Assembly (NCBI GenBank): GCA_905331475.1
Contig: CAJNYU010003859.1
Span: 62,001 to 126,000 of the forward strand
DNA length: 64,000 nt
Reading direction: 5' to 3'
Source: Rotaria socialis
Taxonomy: Eukaryota > Rotifera > Eurotatoria > Philodinida > Philodinidae
Of this stretch, positions 50,025-62,544 are shown piece by piece; the stretch's first letter is position 1; each line of letters starts with the position of its first letter. The position numbers and the translations under genes are program-made. The notes under the pieces are model-generated. The model had not been told where the DNA came from. It made no database searches and saw only the letters and a program-made list of their open reading frames with translations.

Positions 50025-51590
50025 TATTGTTTGTTTCTTTTAAAAAGGTTTATTTGTATCAATGTTACCTTAACTGCATTGATGATTTGTTTTTTTTATT
50101 TCGTTCGCATTTCAAAGAGAAGTCGCTCACATATGTATAATTCATTATCTGTAAGAATTTTCGTTACCGTTAAATTCATAAGCATCTCCTTCGGTTTTAC
50201 TTTTCTTTTGTTCGTTTCGTTTTGACCTTGAGAACGGGGTGTGGATGTGTACAAAGAGACGAACTTGGGTTGTGATACTGAAATAAAGGATCAGCTACGC
50301 TACCAACGTTTTTCCTAAGTTGGCAGGGGAAATAATTCTCACCTGCATACATAAACGTTTAGACCTAGATCATGCACTACACAATCACACTCACACCGAA
50401 TATTTAGGATTCGAATTCTCTTATTTGTCCGATGATCCCTAATGAAATGGATACCATCTCATAGTAAAATAAATGAGGAAACATCGGATTCGCATCCGAT
50501 TATTACGTGTACTGCAAAAACTGAGTCGATTTATATATGCTTTGAATAATTCTGAGGAAAAACATTATTTTTGAAAAAAATCCCTTTACCCTCAACTTTT
50601 AAATAGATCTTGCGTATGAATTCTGTGGAATCTTGTNCTGAGTCGATTTATATATGCTTTTAATAATTCTGACGAAAAACATTATTTTTGAAAAAAATCC
50701 CTCTACCCCCCCCCCTCCCGCCCATTGACGGATCCTTCTCATCTTCGAACTCGACTGAGATATTGATGCGATCATTCTGTGTACAAAATTTCAAGACAAT
50801 TGGATGAGGCTTTCAAGAGTTATCGTGTTAACGGCCAGACACACTGACCGAATCTAGATTGCACTTACTTTTTGAGTACACAAAAGTAAAATAGTCGAGA
50901 AAATACGAGTAATAATGTTAAAAAAATTTATGAGTTAATTTTTTAACTCGTTCTATTCTTCTGAACTAAACTGTTTGTTTAATAATTCGCAGCATGAATT
51001 TTCTATTTCTAAAGATTCTTCAACGTAAAAACTTGAATGCTTACAACGACTCTGTAATTATCATTACGACTAGATACCATGAATGAATATGTTTATGTTG
51101 AGATGAAAAGCAAAATACTTTTCTTGTTTTCCTTTCTGTTGAAATAAAACGATGGTGTATTCGACTTATTTACTTTCTCTCATTGATCTTAAAATCTAAA
51201 CCGTTTTTTTGAACTTTGTATTTCATATGAAATGTTAAATGCTTCTCAACACAAAATACTTCAGCGTTTTCATGCTGGAAAAATATATGCATACACTGTA
51301 GATGACGCGCTCACACTCGGCTTCGAAAAGTCACGTTATCCAACGATATACGTATATTGGGGCTTGAACAGAACAAATATGTTTGATCTCTTACTTTTTT
51401 GAGTAGATAAAATCTCCTCTGTAAGCAGCTTACTTTAGTAAACATTTTTTTCTCCTGAGCCATATTTTGGATATTTTTTGAAAATAATTTTCCAACATGA
51501 ATCATTTATTTGCATTGCATAAAACGCATCATATGTCTTTCTTTTCGTTTCATTTATCAACATTTGTCTTTTTTCGCAACTACTCGCAGC
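50025..51590. other. Intergenic with a local duplication at an N
   Basis: AT-rich spacer between divergent genes. A block of about 73 bp is repeated directly around the N at 50637 (listed separately). A C-run (ccccccccccctcccgccc) follows at about 50705. A palindromic word cgaattctctta and other short repeats occur, but no gene is seen. Confidence 0.45.
50521..50710. repeat. Direct repeat flanking a single N
   Basis: The block starting ctgagtcgatttatatatgc at 50521 recurs at 50638, one base after the N at 50637. The two copies differ at about three positions over ~73 bp. The offset is 117 bp. It may be a true tandem duplication or two overlapping contig ends joined with an N. Confidence 0.8.
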
Positions 51591-53750
51591 ATGGCGACGG
51601 CAACGAATTATTCTTGTAACATCAAAGATTGTAAAAAAAGAGCGACAATGACGTGCTTGGGATGTCCAGATTTATTCTATTGCAGTCCACATCATAAGGA
51701 GCATCGTAGTAAACTGAATACAGATTTGCAAGACTTGACTGATAAATGTAATGCGTTTCTCGACGAATTCGAAACACAAGTACAGGATTCACAAAAACAT
51801 GCAGTAATGAAAATTATTGACGAATGGGAAACGAAATCGATTGAAAAAATTAAACGACTAGCACAAGAAACCAGAGAGGAATTGATCCATCATGCCAAAA
51901 AATTTATTCCTGGTGTAAAAATGCAATTGATAAGCTTAAGTACTGAAATTCGCCAAGATCCTGATGATGACGGATTCGTGGACACTGATATAGAGAATTG
52001 GAAGAAAGAACTACAGAGACTAAAAACAATACTAAACAATCCACCTGATTTTACTGTTCGACAAGATTCCACAGAATTCATAAGCAAGATCTATTTAAAA
52101 GTTGAGGGTAAGTTGAGAGATAAAGAGAAAAAACCGAAGTAAAGCAACATGTTTTATGTGAAACTTCTTATGCGTCTCCTAAGAAATTAGAAACATTTTA
52201 TTCTTTAATTAAGGAAAAGTCCATACTGAATAAACATTTCTAAATCCTATTTGTGTATTTCTTTTGTAATCTGAAAGTACTTCAACTAAAGATTCTCATT
52301 GCATATGATAAGCAGGGTGTATGAATGGATCGTTTTTCCAGTCACTCCCTATATAATTTATCTCTAATTTAAATGAATATTGTTTATTCAATACAATTAT
52401 TGCTCAATTAAATATACATCGCTTCCATTCACGTTTTGACTGAAAAAAAGTCAATAATATGCAAAATCTAGCATCATATTTATGTTTTTATATGATTATC
52501 CCAACTAAAATGAGTTATAATCCGAAAGATTGCACATCTCTCTTTTAAACTATTCGACAGTATTATATTATCTATAGTAAACATAATCTTACTCAGATCC
52601 TGATCTCATAATCTTCATTCATCATAAGGCACGTCGTTCTCTATGGTAGTCTTATTTTAGATGAGAAAATGAATGATAATGGAAAAAATAGTTGAGTATA
52701 TAAATATCATAAGATATGTCTAAATTCTATCGAAACCTTGATAGTTATGTATATTTTCAAACTTTTCGTCATCGTCGTCGAGAAACAATGAAGACAAACA
52801 ACTAATAATAGAATCAGATATTCAAATATCAGGAAATAGATTTCTCTTTAAATATTCTTCTAATCAAATGATCAGTATACTCAACAAGTCTGTCATATAT
52901 AATTATCAATGAATAAAGAAGTATAGACTATTATTTTCTCTATCGTTCTCTACCAGTTATCAATGAAGATTTATACAGAAATTGAGAAAGTCAAGGTTCA
53001 AACTCAAGAAATAAATTACATATGTAATATCTAAATCATGATACTTGCAGATTAGTATTATTCACTTTATAATATTTTCATGGCATAAACTACAAAGTTA
53101 TAAAAGAAAACGTTTTTCGATATTTTTACTGTGTTATAGACGTGATGTATTTCAATCCATTCGATTCTCCATTCCTGATTCTCTATGGCTCAAAGTGTAT
53201 CAGGAGAAATCAATAATTTCCACGAAATATATCATCTCGAGTGAAGAAAAAAGTAAAATTCAATTCTTGTGAAGAATTCAGAATTTCAAAAAGCCAATCT
53301 CATGAGATTTCGCATTTATAAGTCTTGTGAAAATTTCTCATACTTTCTTTGAATAGAAAACCTTTGACAGAAATCTATTGATTTTCCATGTAGGTTTAAC
53401 GTAGTCTTCCCTACAGTTCTCTAAAGATTATTGGGAATAATCTGTCGGAAAATCTTGAGAATTTTCCCTACTTTCGGAATTATATGAGACTGGATCACAT
53501 TATTTGAGAGTACAAAGCCTATAAAAATATTCTTCTTTCTTAGTAATACATAAAACTATTGAGGAATGCATGTATTCAATACATGAATTACCCAGGTGTG
53601 TAGTGCAGTGGGACTACAAAGTGTAGTCGTATTCAAGCAACTCTCAATGGATTTTGTTGCGGATAAATTTTACGATATCTTATCCACCAGATTAGCGACG
53701 ATTTCTCGTTTATTCTTTTCACATTTCTATCGCGTCTTTCTAACACTACT

Positions 53751-53781
<31 letters not shown>

Positions 53782-54732
53782 TAAGAGATCTCCTGTATTT
53801 TTCGTTTTCTTGTAGGTATGTCCAATATTCCTGCTAATGCCAAATGGACACAGGACGGAATAACTGTTGCTGGAGGTAACGGGAAAGGTAGTGCAACTAA
53901 TCAACTCAGCAGCCCTTGGGGTCTCTTCTTTGATGATGATCAAACGGTGGTTATTGCTGACCACGGGAATCAACGTATCATCCAATGGAAGAAATATGAT
54001 ACGACGAATGGACAAGTTGTTGCTGGTGGCAAAGGTGAAGGAAATGAATTGAATCAGTTGAAATGGCCAACTGATGTATTGATTAACGAAGAGACGGACA
54101 GTCTTATTATTTGTGATTACGGGAATCGACGAGTTGTAAGATGGTCTCGTCATAGCAACGCAATACAAGGAGAGATCCTCATCGACAATATCGATTGCTT
54201 TGGATTATCTATAGATGACCAGAGATATCTCTACGTTTCTGACCACAAAAAACACGAAGTAAGACGGTATCAGTTGGGAGACAAGAATGGCACTCTCGTG
54301 GCTGGTGGTAATGGCGAAGGTGCGAATCTCAATCAACTCCACCAGCCGAGACATCTCTTTGTCGATCGACAACAGAATGTTTACATATCAGACTGGCAAA
54401 ATCATCGTGTAATGAAATGGCATAAAGGTTCAAAAGAAGGCATTATCGTCGCTGGAGGTCACGGCAATGGGAATGCTCTGACACAATTGAGTTCTCCGCA
54501 CGGACTCTTCGTCGATACGTTGGGAGCTCTCTATGTAACAGACACGATGAATGATCGTGTAATGCGTTGGCCTCAAGGAGTGAAGCAAGGCACTGTAATT
54601 GCGGGTGGAAATGGTCGAGAAGCAGGAGCAAATCAGTTCAACCAACCCGTTTGTTTATCTTTCGATCGACATGGTAATCTCTATGTCGTCGATCGTTTGA
54701 ATAATCGTGTTCAACGATTTTCTATCAAATAA
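51591..54732 (+). CDS. Zinc-finger/coiled-coil NHL-repeat protein (TRIM-NHL-like)
   Basis: Exon 1 (51591-52107) and exon 2 (53816-54732) join in phase: GAG G|GTAAGT to TAG|GT ATG gives ...YLKVEG-MSNIPANAKW..., total 477 residues. Exon 1 encodes a B-box- or MYND-like zinc finger (CNIKDCKKRATMTCLGCPDL...CSPHHKEH) and a helical coiled coil (residues 40-165). Exon 2 encodes six NHL repeats (VAGGNGKG...QLSSPWGLFFDDD, VVIADHGNQRIIQW, and so on) forming a beta-propeller. NHL proteins of this type are very numerous in bdelloids; their ligands are unknown. The intron is 1708 bp and ends with a long GA microsatellite next to the acceptor. If the intron is not removed, exon 1 ends ten codons on (KLRDKEKKPK-stop). 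The two-exon join is my inference; they could be separate genes. Confidence 0.75.
53754..53781. repeat. GA microsatellite near a splice acceptor
   Basis: About 14 GA units lie 35 bp upstream of the NHL exon. Length variation here could affect splicing of that exon. Confidence 0.7.
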
Positions 54733-57556
54733 GACTTGTGAATTGTTTTATTCGTTTTCTATTTCTTTTTGCTACTTTTGAAATAGATGAACAAAAAAGA
54801 AGAAATTTTCTTTCTTTTTCTCTCTCTCTCGTTGAAAAGAAAAGAAAAAAGAAGTGAATTAAATAAAAATGTGTCTTTTGGCAAAATATTTATTTAAAAT
54901 AAAAAAAAAGAAATTGAGTTGAGCCTAAAACAGAAAAAATTAGACTTTGATTCAAAAATTGGATGTTTGCTATGAGAAATTCCTTGGCAAGTATAACTTC
55001 CGAAGGTGACATTTTTCGGGTGAGAATAATTGATAGACATACATCATTAAACGTTATCTAAACATGCGCAAACGTGGGAATAAATTCAATTGTAATATCT
55101 TCCATTTCTGTGTATGAACCATACTTACTGAATATAATTTATTCGAACTGACAAAACAAAAAATACAATAAAATCTATTAACAGGGACTCAAAAGAAATC
55201 TCATTTAATTATTCCTTTTATAGTTTCAATACTCGATTGTTTCAGTAGTTTCTTTATCGTAAGAGTGTGGGTGTTTGGTGAAAAAATGTAACACTCTGAT
55301 TCACATCCACATTCTTTAATTGTTCCATTACTTTGTTGAATGATCAATCTTGAAGATCTACATTTGTATCTAGTAGTAGCAAGATTCGATACGAGGTATA
55401 TCGATGGCATTCAATTATGAGCAATTTCTGATTTATATGACACGATGAAAGAAATTTACATTTAATATCGAGACAATCGTCCAGAACAGGAAATTTTGAG
55501 TTGAACGTCAATCGAATGAATATATTCAACATAGTAATTTCATTGGAAGAAGTTATCAACAAGTAGCTTGATATGTTTCTACTGCTTACACAAGCATATC
55601 GGACGGTGAATGCCATATCTATTCACTTCCGTATGAGTTCGATTATTATTTTAAGCTCGAAAATTCTTTTGAAGGTGGTATGCTTAATAAAGTTCGACCA
55701 TTGACAATGGTTGATAGAATTCCGATAAAATACGAATTATTTCAACACACATCTCATGACTTTGTTTTCTCGAATTTTTCTCGATATCAAATGTTCGTGC
55801 AATGGACGAAATTGTTTCAATAAAAGAAAATAGTTGAAGATAAAATAATTTTGATGTAAACTATGCTGTAACACAGAATACGTGTATAAATAACGGGTGA
55901 CCCATAAACTTCTGGCAGCTTTTATTCGATTCGAATATACGAGTTTTCAAACAGCTATTACTTTCTTCAAGTAAATTTCAATGAAATTCAAACAATTTCT
56001 TCTAAAATTAAAATAAATAAAAGAATCTTAGGTTAGAAAATTTTATTTAACGTTCTTCCTTTTCTTTTATATCTTAAGTCATTAGAAAGAATTAATTTTG
56101 TTGTAAAATGTAGTTTTTATCTTAAGTTTTTGCAAATTTCATTATTTGATAAAAATTATTTGAAGGCAACAATGATTTTGAGTAATAATATATTTACCTA
56201 CGTATATCGCAATTACATCGCATACAAGTTTTTGAAACTAAATAACTGAAATAGATAAAAATACAAGTTGATTAATAAAAAAATTATCGACTAGAGCATC
56301 ACAACTGCGATGATTTTTGGACTAAGTCCGATGAAAGTTGTCACTAGTCTGTATGTTTCTACATACACGTATTTACTTAGTATGCTGATAAAAAAAGTCA
56401 GAATGAAGACTCACTGTACTTGTTACTGTTATATGTGAATTTCATTCTCAGACAAAAATATTCAAATTAGAAGCTTTTTTATTAGGAAGTGGAAAAATTT
56501 GTAAATAGAAAAAGATGTTCTACGAAATCTTTTTTCATCCCTACAAAATAAAGTTAATGATTAAAATTACGAGTATGTACTCGCTGTCTATTTCTTGAGG
56601 CAGCTCTCTTTGCTGTGATTCTTTGTCTGAATTTATGAAGAATTTTCCTAAAGAACAGTAAAAAAAATCGTCCATTAAAGTAACCGCAGTAGAACTAAGG
56701 ATACTGTAGGAGTGAATATACTGTAAAGAATCTAATTCTTTGAAAATTACAGTAATGTTAAAGACTACTCTTTAGTCGTTCTCCTTCGCTTAAGCAAATA
56801 TTCGTATTAAAGTTAAAAATCACCTAGTAAAAGTGTATATGTTAAAAGACAGCTGATAATCTCAAACTTCATGGTAAATTAGTTTTAGACGTTGATAAAT
56901 ATTAGCCTCTGTGCAATTGAAACGACGACATAATTTTACTCTATCTAAAGCAAGAAGAAAGTTTCAATTTTTTAACAACGGCATATATCTCAATACTAAT
57001 TACTACCGTTCTAAGCTGTATGCACAGTTGAGAAAGTTCATTCTATCCACATTTTATTTTGCTCAACAAATAAATTGTAACGACCACCATCAAAAAAAAT
57101 CGTATGTTATTCGATTTAAATCAGAATGACATCTGGCAACTGTTCTATTGAATTTAAGTTTATGTATTCTATTATGAACACTTTATAAGTTTTAATCGAT
57201 TAAATTTGAGATTATATTTGCATTCTTCGACCAAAACGAATAGAAAATCGTATATCATCATATTTAACGCCATCTACTGTTTTTTTTTCTTTTTATTTAA
57301 TTGAAAGATGTTGCTCTGGCAGGTCGATGTTACCATCAACCCACACGATTTCGTCATCGCAACATGTATTTGATCAGTAAAGATCATTTACCTCTTGGTA
57401 AGTTTGTAATAAGCAATTTTTCTCGTTGCGATGCGGGGCACGATATCTCTTCTGTCCTTACGCGTTTCATTTTTTTTTCTGTTCTGTGCGAGCCTTGGAG
57501 TGAGCGATGTGTCATTGCAGCCGCAATTTCGTGCTTTCCTATCCTGCAAGATAGGC
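54733..57556. other. Intergenic, no protein gene seen
   Basis: AT-rich 2.8 kb. The frames present are short and lack motifs. From about 57300 the base composition rises in GC, reaching its highest at the U2 gene; the frame 57301-57594 there is likely part of the U2 5' flank rather than a gene. Confidence 0.45.
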
Positions 57557-57751
57557 ATCGCTTCTCGGCCTTTTCGGCTAAGATCAAAGTGTAGTATCTG
57601 TTCTCGTCGGTTTGAAAGCCGGCGCTGGTCCCATTGGGGCCAGGCTCTTTCAAGCGGATTTTTGGACATCGGCCAGGATCACCCGGGTTCACTCGGACCT
57701 GTGCCACGGATCGTCTCGACACTGCAGTGCCGTCGAGTTCGGTCCACTCCC
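57557..57751 (+). ncRNA. U2 spliceosomal snRNA
   Basis: The gene starts atcgcttctcggcctttt and contains the branch-site recognition segment gtgtagtatctgttc (57590-57604), both near-invariant in U2. The Sm site gatttttgga occurs at about 57658. Stem-loop IV has the U2B''-binding loop in ctcgacactgcagtgccgtcgag (57716-57738). The middle stem IIb-III region differs from vertebrates. The end at about 57751 is an estimate; just beyond it cccgtctccttcgggaaacggg can form a hairpin. U2 pairs with the intron branch point during splicing. There is no TATA box visible, consistent with RNA polymerase II transcription from a PSE-type promoter that I cannot identify. Confidence 0.95.
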
Positions 57752-58251
57752 GTCTCCTTCGGGAAACGGGAACCCTCTTCTTATAAAATATAAAATAAAA
57801 TTCATTCACTACTGTCTAACATTACATATGTGATACATGTAGAATAGTTTCATGGCAATATATTAGTTGTAAAATATCAAGTTCGATATGTTTTCACGAA
57901 TTCGTTAAATAGAAAAATTAGATTTATTAATGAACATACTATAAGTTATCGAAAATAGTATTCATCTTCAAAGGAAAAAAAAACAATCATACTTTCATTT
58001 TGAAATCTTTCAAATTTCAATGCTCTAAAGGAATGAATTCTTGATGATTTTAATAATACATTAACAAGTACTCGATTTGTTTCATCAATCAGTTTACCAA
58101 CATCAAATGCCAATGTTCAATCGTTTTTGTTTTCTTATACAATTCATATTTTCTTGGTCTTTAAAATACGATGAATCTCCACCAGTTGATCAACCGTCAT
58201 CATTTGACATATTGGATTTCTGTTATGCTCTATTATCGAAACATTAGATCT

Positions 58252-58912
58252 GTTTGTCAAAGGGATAAATATAAACTAATACCTAAAAATATAGCAATCC
58301 ATATCTAATCTTAAAATAAATTTATATCTAATATAGGATGAGTTCATATCTAATTTATTAAGTAACCCTACCTAACAACACAAAGTTATATCTAATTAAT
58401 AATAAAAGTAATAGAAAAAAATAAGCATACAATTATCAATTATAACAAAAAAGACAGGGTAAAAAAAGAAAACTAATACACAATTAACGCTGTTTTAGAG
58501 TCTATTGCATCAGTTTTATCATCAACTGATAATCCTTCTGCCATTTTTTAATGGTATCTTTTTTAATATTTTTTTAAACTAACTTGTTTCTATCACTTAT
58601 CGTCATTCCTAGCTCATCTATACTCTTTCAATTAATTGATAAGTACTTCTCAATTATAGATTACGTTCAAATTAATTAGATAAGTCGATTAATTGATTGA
58701 TAATCATTTGTTAAAATTGATAATATGTTAAATTAAAAGATAGAACATTTTTTAATTCAGACATGTAATTGATTTAAAAGATGTTTGACTACAAAATTAG
58801 ATCAAACAATTTTTTAAAAGGTGTTTCTTCACCGAAATAGATACTACTGTATTAATTTATATATGGATTGCTATATTTTTAGATATTACATTAAATGCAT
58901 GCCTTTGTCAAA
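58252..58912. mobile_element. MITE of about 660 bp with ~50-bp terminal inverted repeats
   Basis: The left end tttgtcaaaggg... (58252) continues to ctaaaaatatagcaatccat; the right end is its complement (atggattgctatatttttag to cctttgtcaaa, ending 58912). Inside, tatctaat recurs several times on the left half. No coding frame. No clear target-site duplication. Confidence 0.7.
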
Positions 58913-61900
58913 CGTAACTCTATGCAACATTGAATTTATGACATGAAAACATGGAATTTTCTTACAGTTAATTTTCTTTATGTTTTAGTGTGAATATTAT
59001 TATGTTGATTACATTCATTAATTAAACAACAATTAGCAATCAATGATGCATTTCAAAGTCGAACAATCTATATTCATAGTTTGCATGTTCTTAGAATGGT
59101 CTGAGGAGGTAAATTTTTTGTTTCTATAGAATTAATTTTAGTAGATGCTTAATCCAAAGCTGAAAAAACTTGATAAAGATATTTGTTATGTATTTTTAGC
59201 TGCTTATCAGATTTTAACTATGGATAAAAATAGAAGTCAAGTAAATAATTGAATGAGAAAAGCATTGAAGCAAATGGTTTAATTTATTTAGAATTAGTTA
59301 AATGATTTATTAATGTTTGTTCAAAAGTGTAGAGAAAGTTGAAATTTTTTTTCGATTTTAGTTCAACAAATAATTTGAAATGTGATTTATCTGAAAAGAA
59401 TTTTTCACTTGATATTTTAATTAAATACATGACACATGAATCAGATAATCGGTCGTGATCACATATATTTAATTATATTTTTCTAAAGTTTCGAATTATT
59501 GTCGATTAGCTGTTCTTCTTCATCTTCTTCTTCAACCAAAAAATTATAAGTATCAAATGAATATTGTAATACTTTTACGACAATTAACAGTAGAAAAATA
59601 GCTTTTGTTGAATCCAAAACATTATCCATTGGTCAGTGTATTTTTATTTAGTATTTGAAAAACAAGTTATCGTCAGTGTGTTGTTTATATGCTAGCAAAT
59701 ACTCGTATAGTATAAGACTTGATGAATTTCATCCTGGCGACAAATTATTTGATTTATTTGTAGATGCAGAAATCTTAACAAAAGAATATGTTAATGTAAA
59801 GTGTATGATCGAATTTCTTTTTCTTTGTTTCTATAATTCTCGGTTTACAGTGAAAGTTTTCTTCTTGTTCTGATTGACTTTTGAACAATGTATTAATATT
59901 TTCAAGTATTGAAAATCTATACAGTAACTATGATGGATGGCTTTGTCATGAAATTTCGATGTCAACATATGTATGCTAGTCTTTGCTGCTGATGATGATG
60001 AGTAACCAGATAAGCACGACATTTGTAGTTTTATTCGATTATACGTTTTTAGAAAAACCCAACTACACACAAATGTATATATTCTAAGCTTGAAAATATC
60101 TCTTCTGTTTCGATTTCAATGTTGATTTTTCATAGAATAACTCTAAATAATGAAGAGATAGTTTAGTAAAGAATAAGCTGATGAATTCTTAAATGTGTTT
60201 TTAAAGAAATGAAAAATAACATGGTAGTCTATATAGATTAGATTATTTAGTTTCAATTAAACTTTTTTCATCTACATTAACTTTTTATATTTATTTTTTC
60301 AAATCTATAACGAGATAACTTATGTTATACAAACCCATTTCAATAATCTTGGTTTATTGAGTAAAAGTAGACTAACGATTTTAACATCCGTATTTTTGCA
60401 TCTCGTTTAAAACAGTACTATACGTGTGCTCAAGTTAATTTTTTCATAAATAAGAATGATTTAGAACTATGATGAAACTTATCTGTTATTCATTGACAGT
60501 GACATACATTTTTCACTGGAAAATAACGAAAATTATATATTGAATATCTTCGTTTGATGGGAAACTACTTTGATTATGAAAATAAACAAATGTGCATAGA
60601 TTTATGAGTTAATGAAAAATATTTTAAATTAAAAAGTTTCTTCTTGAGAAGTCGAAAAGGACCGCTTTACAATTGATTATTTTTGATAGGCAAAAAAAGG
60701 AATCAAATAATATACGGCTCATATCATCGGCTAAAAAGGGATAGTTTTCGTACGAGTCTATTACAAAATATGAGTCCAACACTGTTGGAGATAAAAAAAA
60801 ATCAATCTGAGCGTGTAGGATAAACGAATGATAAAATTTCAATTTTGAGAATACGACGTAAAAAACTTTCATCTAAATAAATATGAAAGATTTTTGAATG
60901 TTTTTCGTGGTAGCTTTTTTTGTAATCTATCTTTGTTCAGAAGTATGACCACAATTTGATATTGCTTCTCGAAAGATATGTCCTTTACTGGAAAAACTTG
61001 TACACCCTCATCGCTTCTAGATCCTAAATCCCAATGAGAAAATGTTTTGTTCGTCAACAACGCATTTATTTATTCGCATTGAATTTTCATCGTAATAAAA
61101 TAAATCTTACTGCCACTACTTTCTTTAATAGTATTTGATATTTTTCTTCCAGATTTCGACAGACTTTCATTTCAATAAAATGATTAGAACAACAACAATC
61201 GTGATGAGTTGCATCGCTTTCGTTACCTTAACCTTTATACAATATAAAACTGAATAGTTACAAGTATTACAGTTAAACGTGTTTGATTTAATGTAACCTT
61301 CATACTGTATTCAGTTCGTATCAACTAATATCGATCAATAGCCACTCAACTAACACTGAGTCAATGAAATAAATAGATGTAATACAAATGTTAAAACAAT
61401 ACTATTTTAAACAGCTTTTTCGGATTCACATTATTCTTGAACACATAAATATATAAAAGGATTAATTTACCCTAGAACTAGATTTCACTTGAAAATCTCA
61501 ATTGAGAAATCGAAAACTATTTACTTACAATAGATTATTTAACTATTGCAGAAATTAGTATGTTTATTTCAATTCAGTTAGATGTTGCCAATTTCTGCAC
61601 ATGAATAATCAAATTCTTATTCTAACGACTACAAATTGAAAATGACTTGCTTGAAAACACACGTATCTTTTAACTGAACAGAAATTATGATGCTTGGCTT
61701 ATCAAAGTTTCAATAGAAGATATTTAAAATCATCTAAAGATCCCAATTTCATTTTTTCAGCTTTCGACAGACATATAATCATCATGAAACGACTTATCAT
61801 TTGCGATTGCGAAAAAGCATATTTTTTATTTTCTATCAATTTACTGGTTTCTTCGCATTATAGCTAAAATAGTTCAGTAGAAAAAGTAAAATATATCGAA

Positions 61901-62308
61901 TGAAGAAATTCTTTAGTTTTTGTTTCCAAGATAATTGACTATTACGAACAAAACGAGACGTTTCCGAAGAAGAAATTTAATTTTCTCAAAATTCATGTAA
62001 ATTCCACGTCAAACACCCAAAATACAACAAAAGCTGGAGGATATTTTCTATTGGCACTTTTAGCTGGTATTCATACTGTTTCATTTTGTTCAATTATTTT
62101 AGTTCTAAATGAAATTCTAGCTTGATCACTAGTTACAGAATTATCATTTATATTATCTCATTCATACTTTTACTCTTAGAAATGGATGAAAGACGAGATT
62201 TTTTGGTGATATCCAATACTATCATCAAGTTTAGCTTTTAGTTTTTTCATAAATTTTCTTCGAGTTATTTTATTACACCCGGGCAATTTGGTACATTACT
62301 TTAATCTT
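58913..62308. other. AT-rich region with coding-like scraps
   Basis: Short frames of coding flavour occur at about 59035-59100 (INDAFQSRTIYIHSLHVLRM), 59570-59650 (LRQLTVEK, LNPKHYPLVSVFLF) and 59695-59795 (SIRLDEFHPGDKLFDLFVDA), broken by stops and not joinable as one gene. They may be a decayed plus-strand gene. 60000-62300 shows nothing I can support. Confidence 0.3.
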
Positions 62309-62499
62309 TCATATATGTTCATCGATATCCATTTCATTCATTAGCTCAATGGCGTTACCACCATCTATAACAGCCAGATGAGCGTGGGAAGCCATTGCTT
62401 CGTCAAAGACCATTGCTAGTCTATGCAAAGGACAGCTTTCGTTGATGAAAAGTGTAAAGACAATCCGGGTGTCGTGCCCCACACATGAACGAGAAAAAA
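62309..62499 (-). CDS. Possible 3' exon or fragment of an unidentified gene
   Basis: On the minus strand an open stretch of about 60 codons reads ...RSCVGHDTRIVFTLFINESC PLHRLAMVFDEAMASHAHLA VIDGGNAIELMNEMDIDEHI-stop, ending at 62309. Its GC content is clearly above the surroundings and its composition is protein-like. It has no start codon of its own. Its 5' side (right end on the plus strand) meets the spliced-leader remnant at 62500, so upstream exons, if any, are cut off or replaced by the GTF2H2 copy. I do not recognise the family. Confidence 0.45.
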
Positions 62500-62522
62500 T
62501 GCTTGTTACAACTTACCAAAAG
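62500..62522 (+). other. Spliced-leader remnant at the 5' end of a retrocopy
   Basis: The 23 bases gcttg-ttacaacttaccaaaag (with one base before) match the bdelloid trans-spliced leader, as I remember it (ggctta-ttacaacttaccaagag), at about 20 of 23 positions. It lies 23 bp before the ATG of an intronless gene copy, where a leader would sit in a mature mRNA. No donor-like SL RNA gene structure (gt plus Sm site) follows it. Confidence 0.7.
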
Positions 62523-62544
62523 CTTTAGATTAATTTTAAGAAAA

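Noticed and set aside
57301-57594. Open frames of 90-140 codons around the U2 gene on both strands
   Set aside because: They follow from the GC-rich composition of the U2 gene and its flank and show no protein motif.
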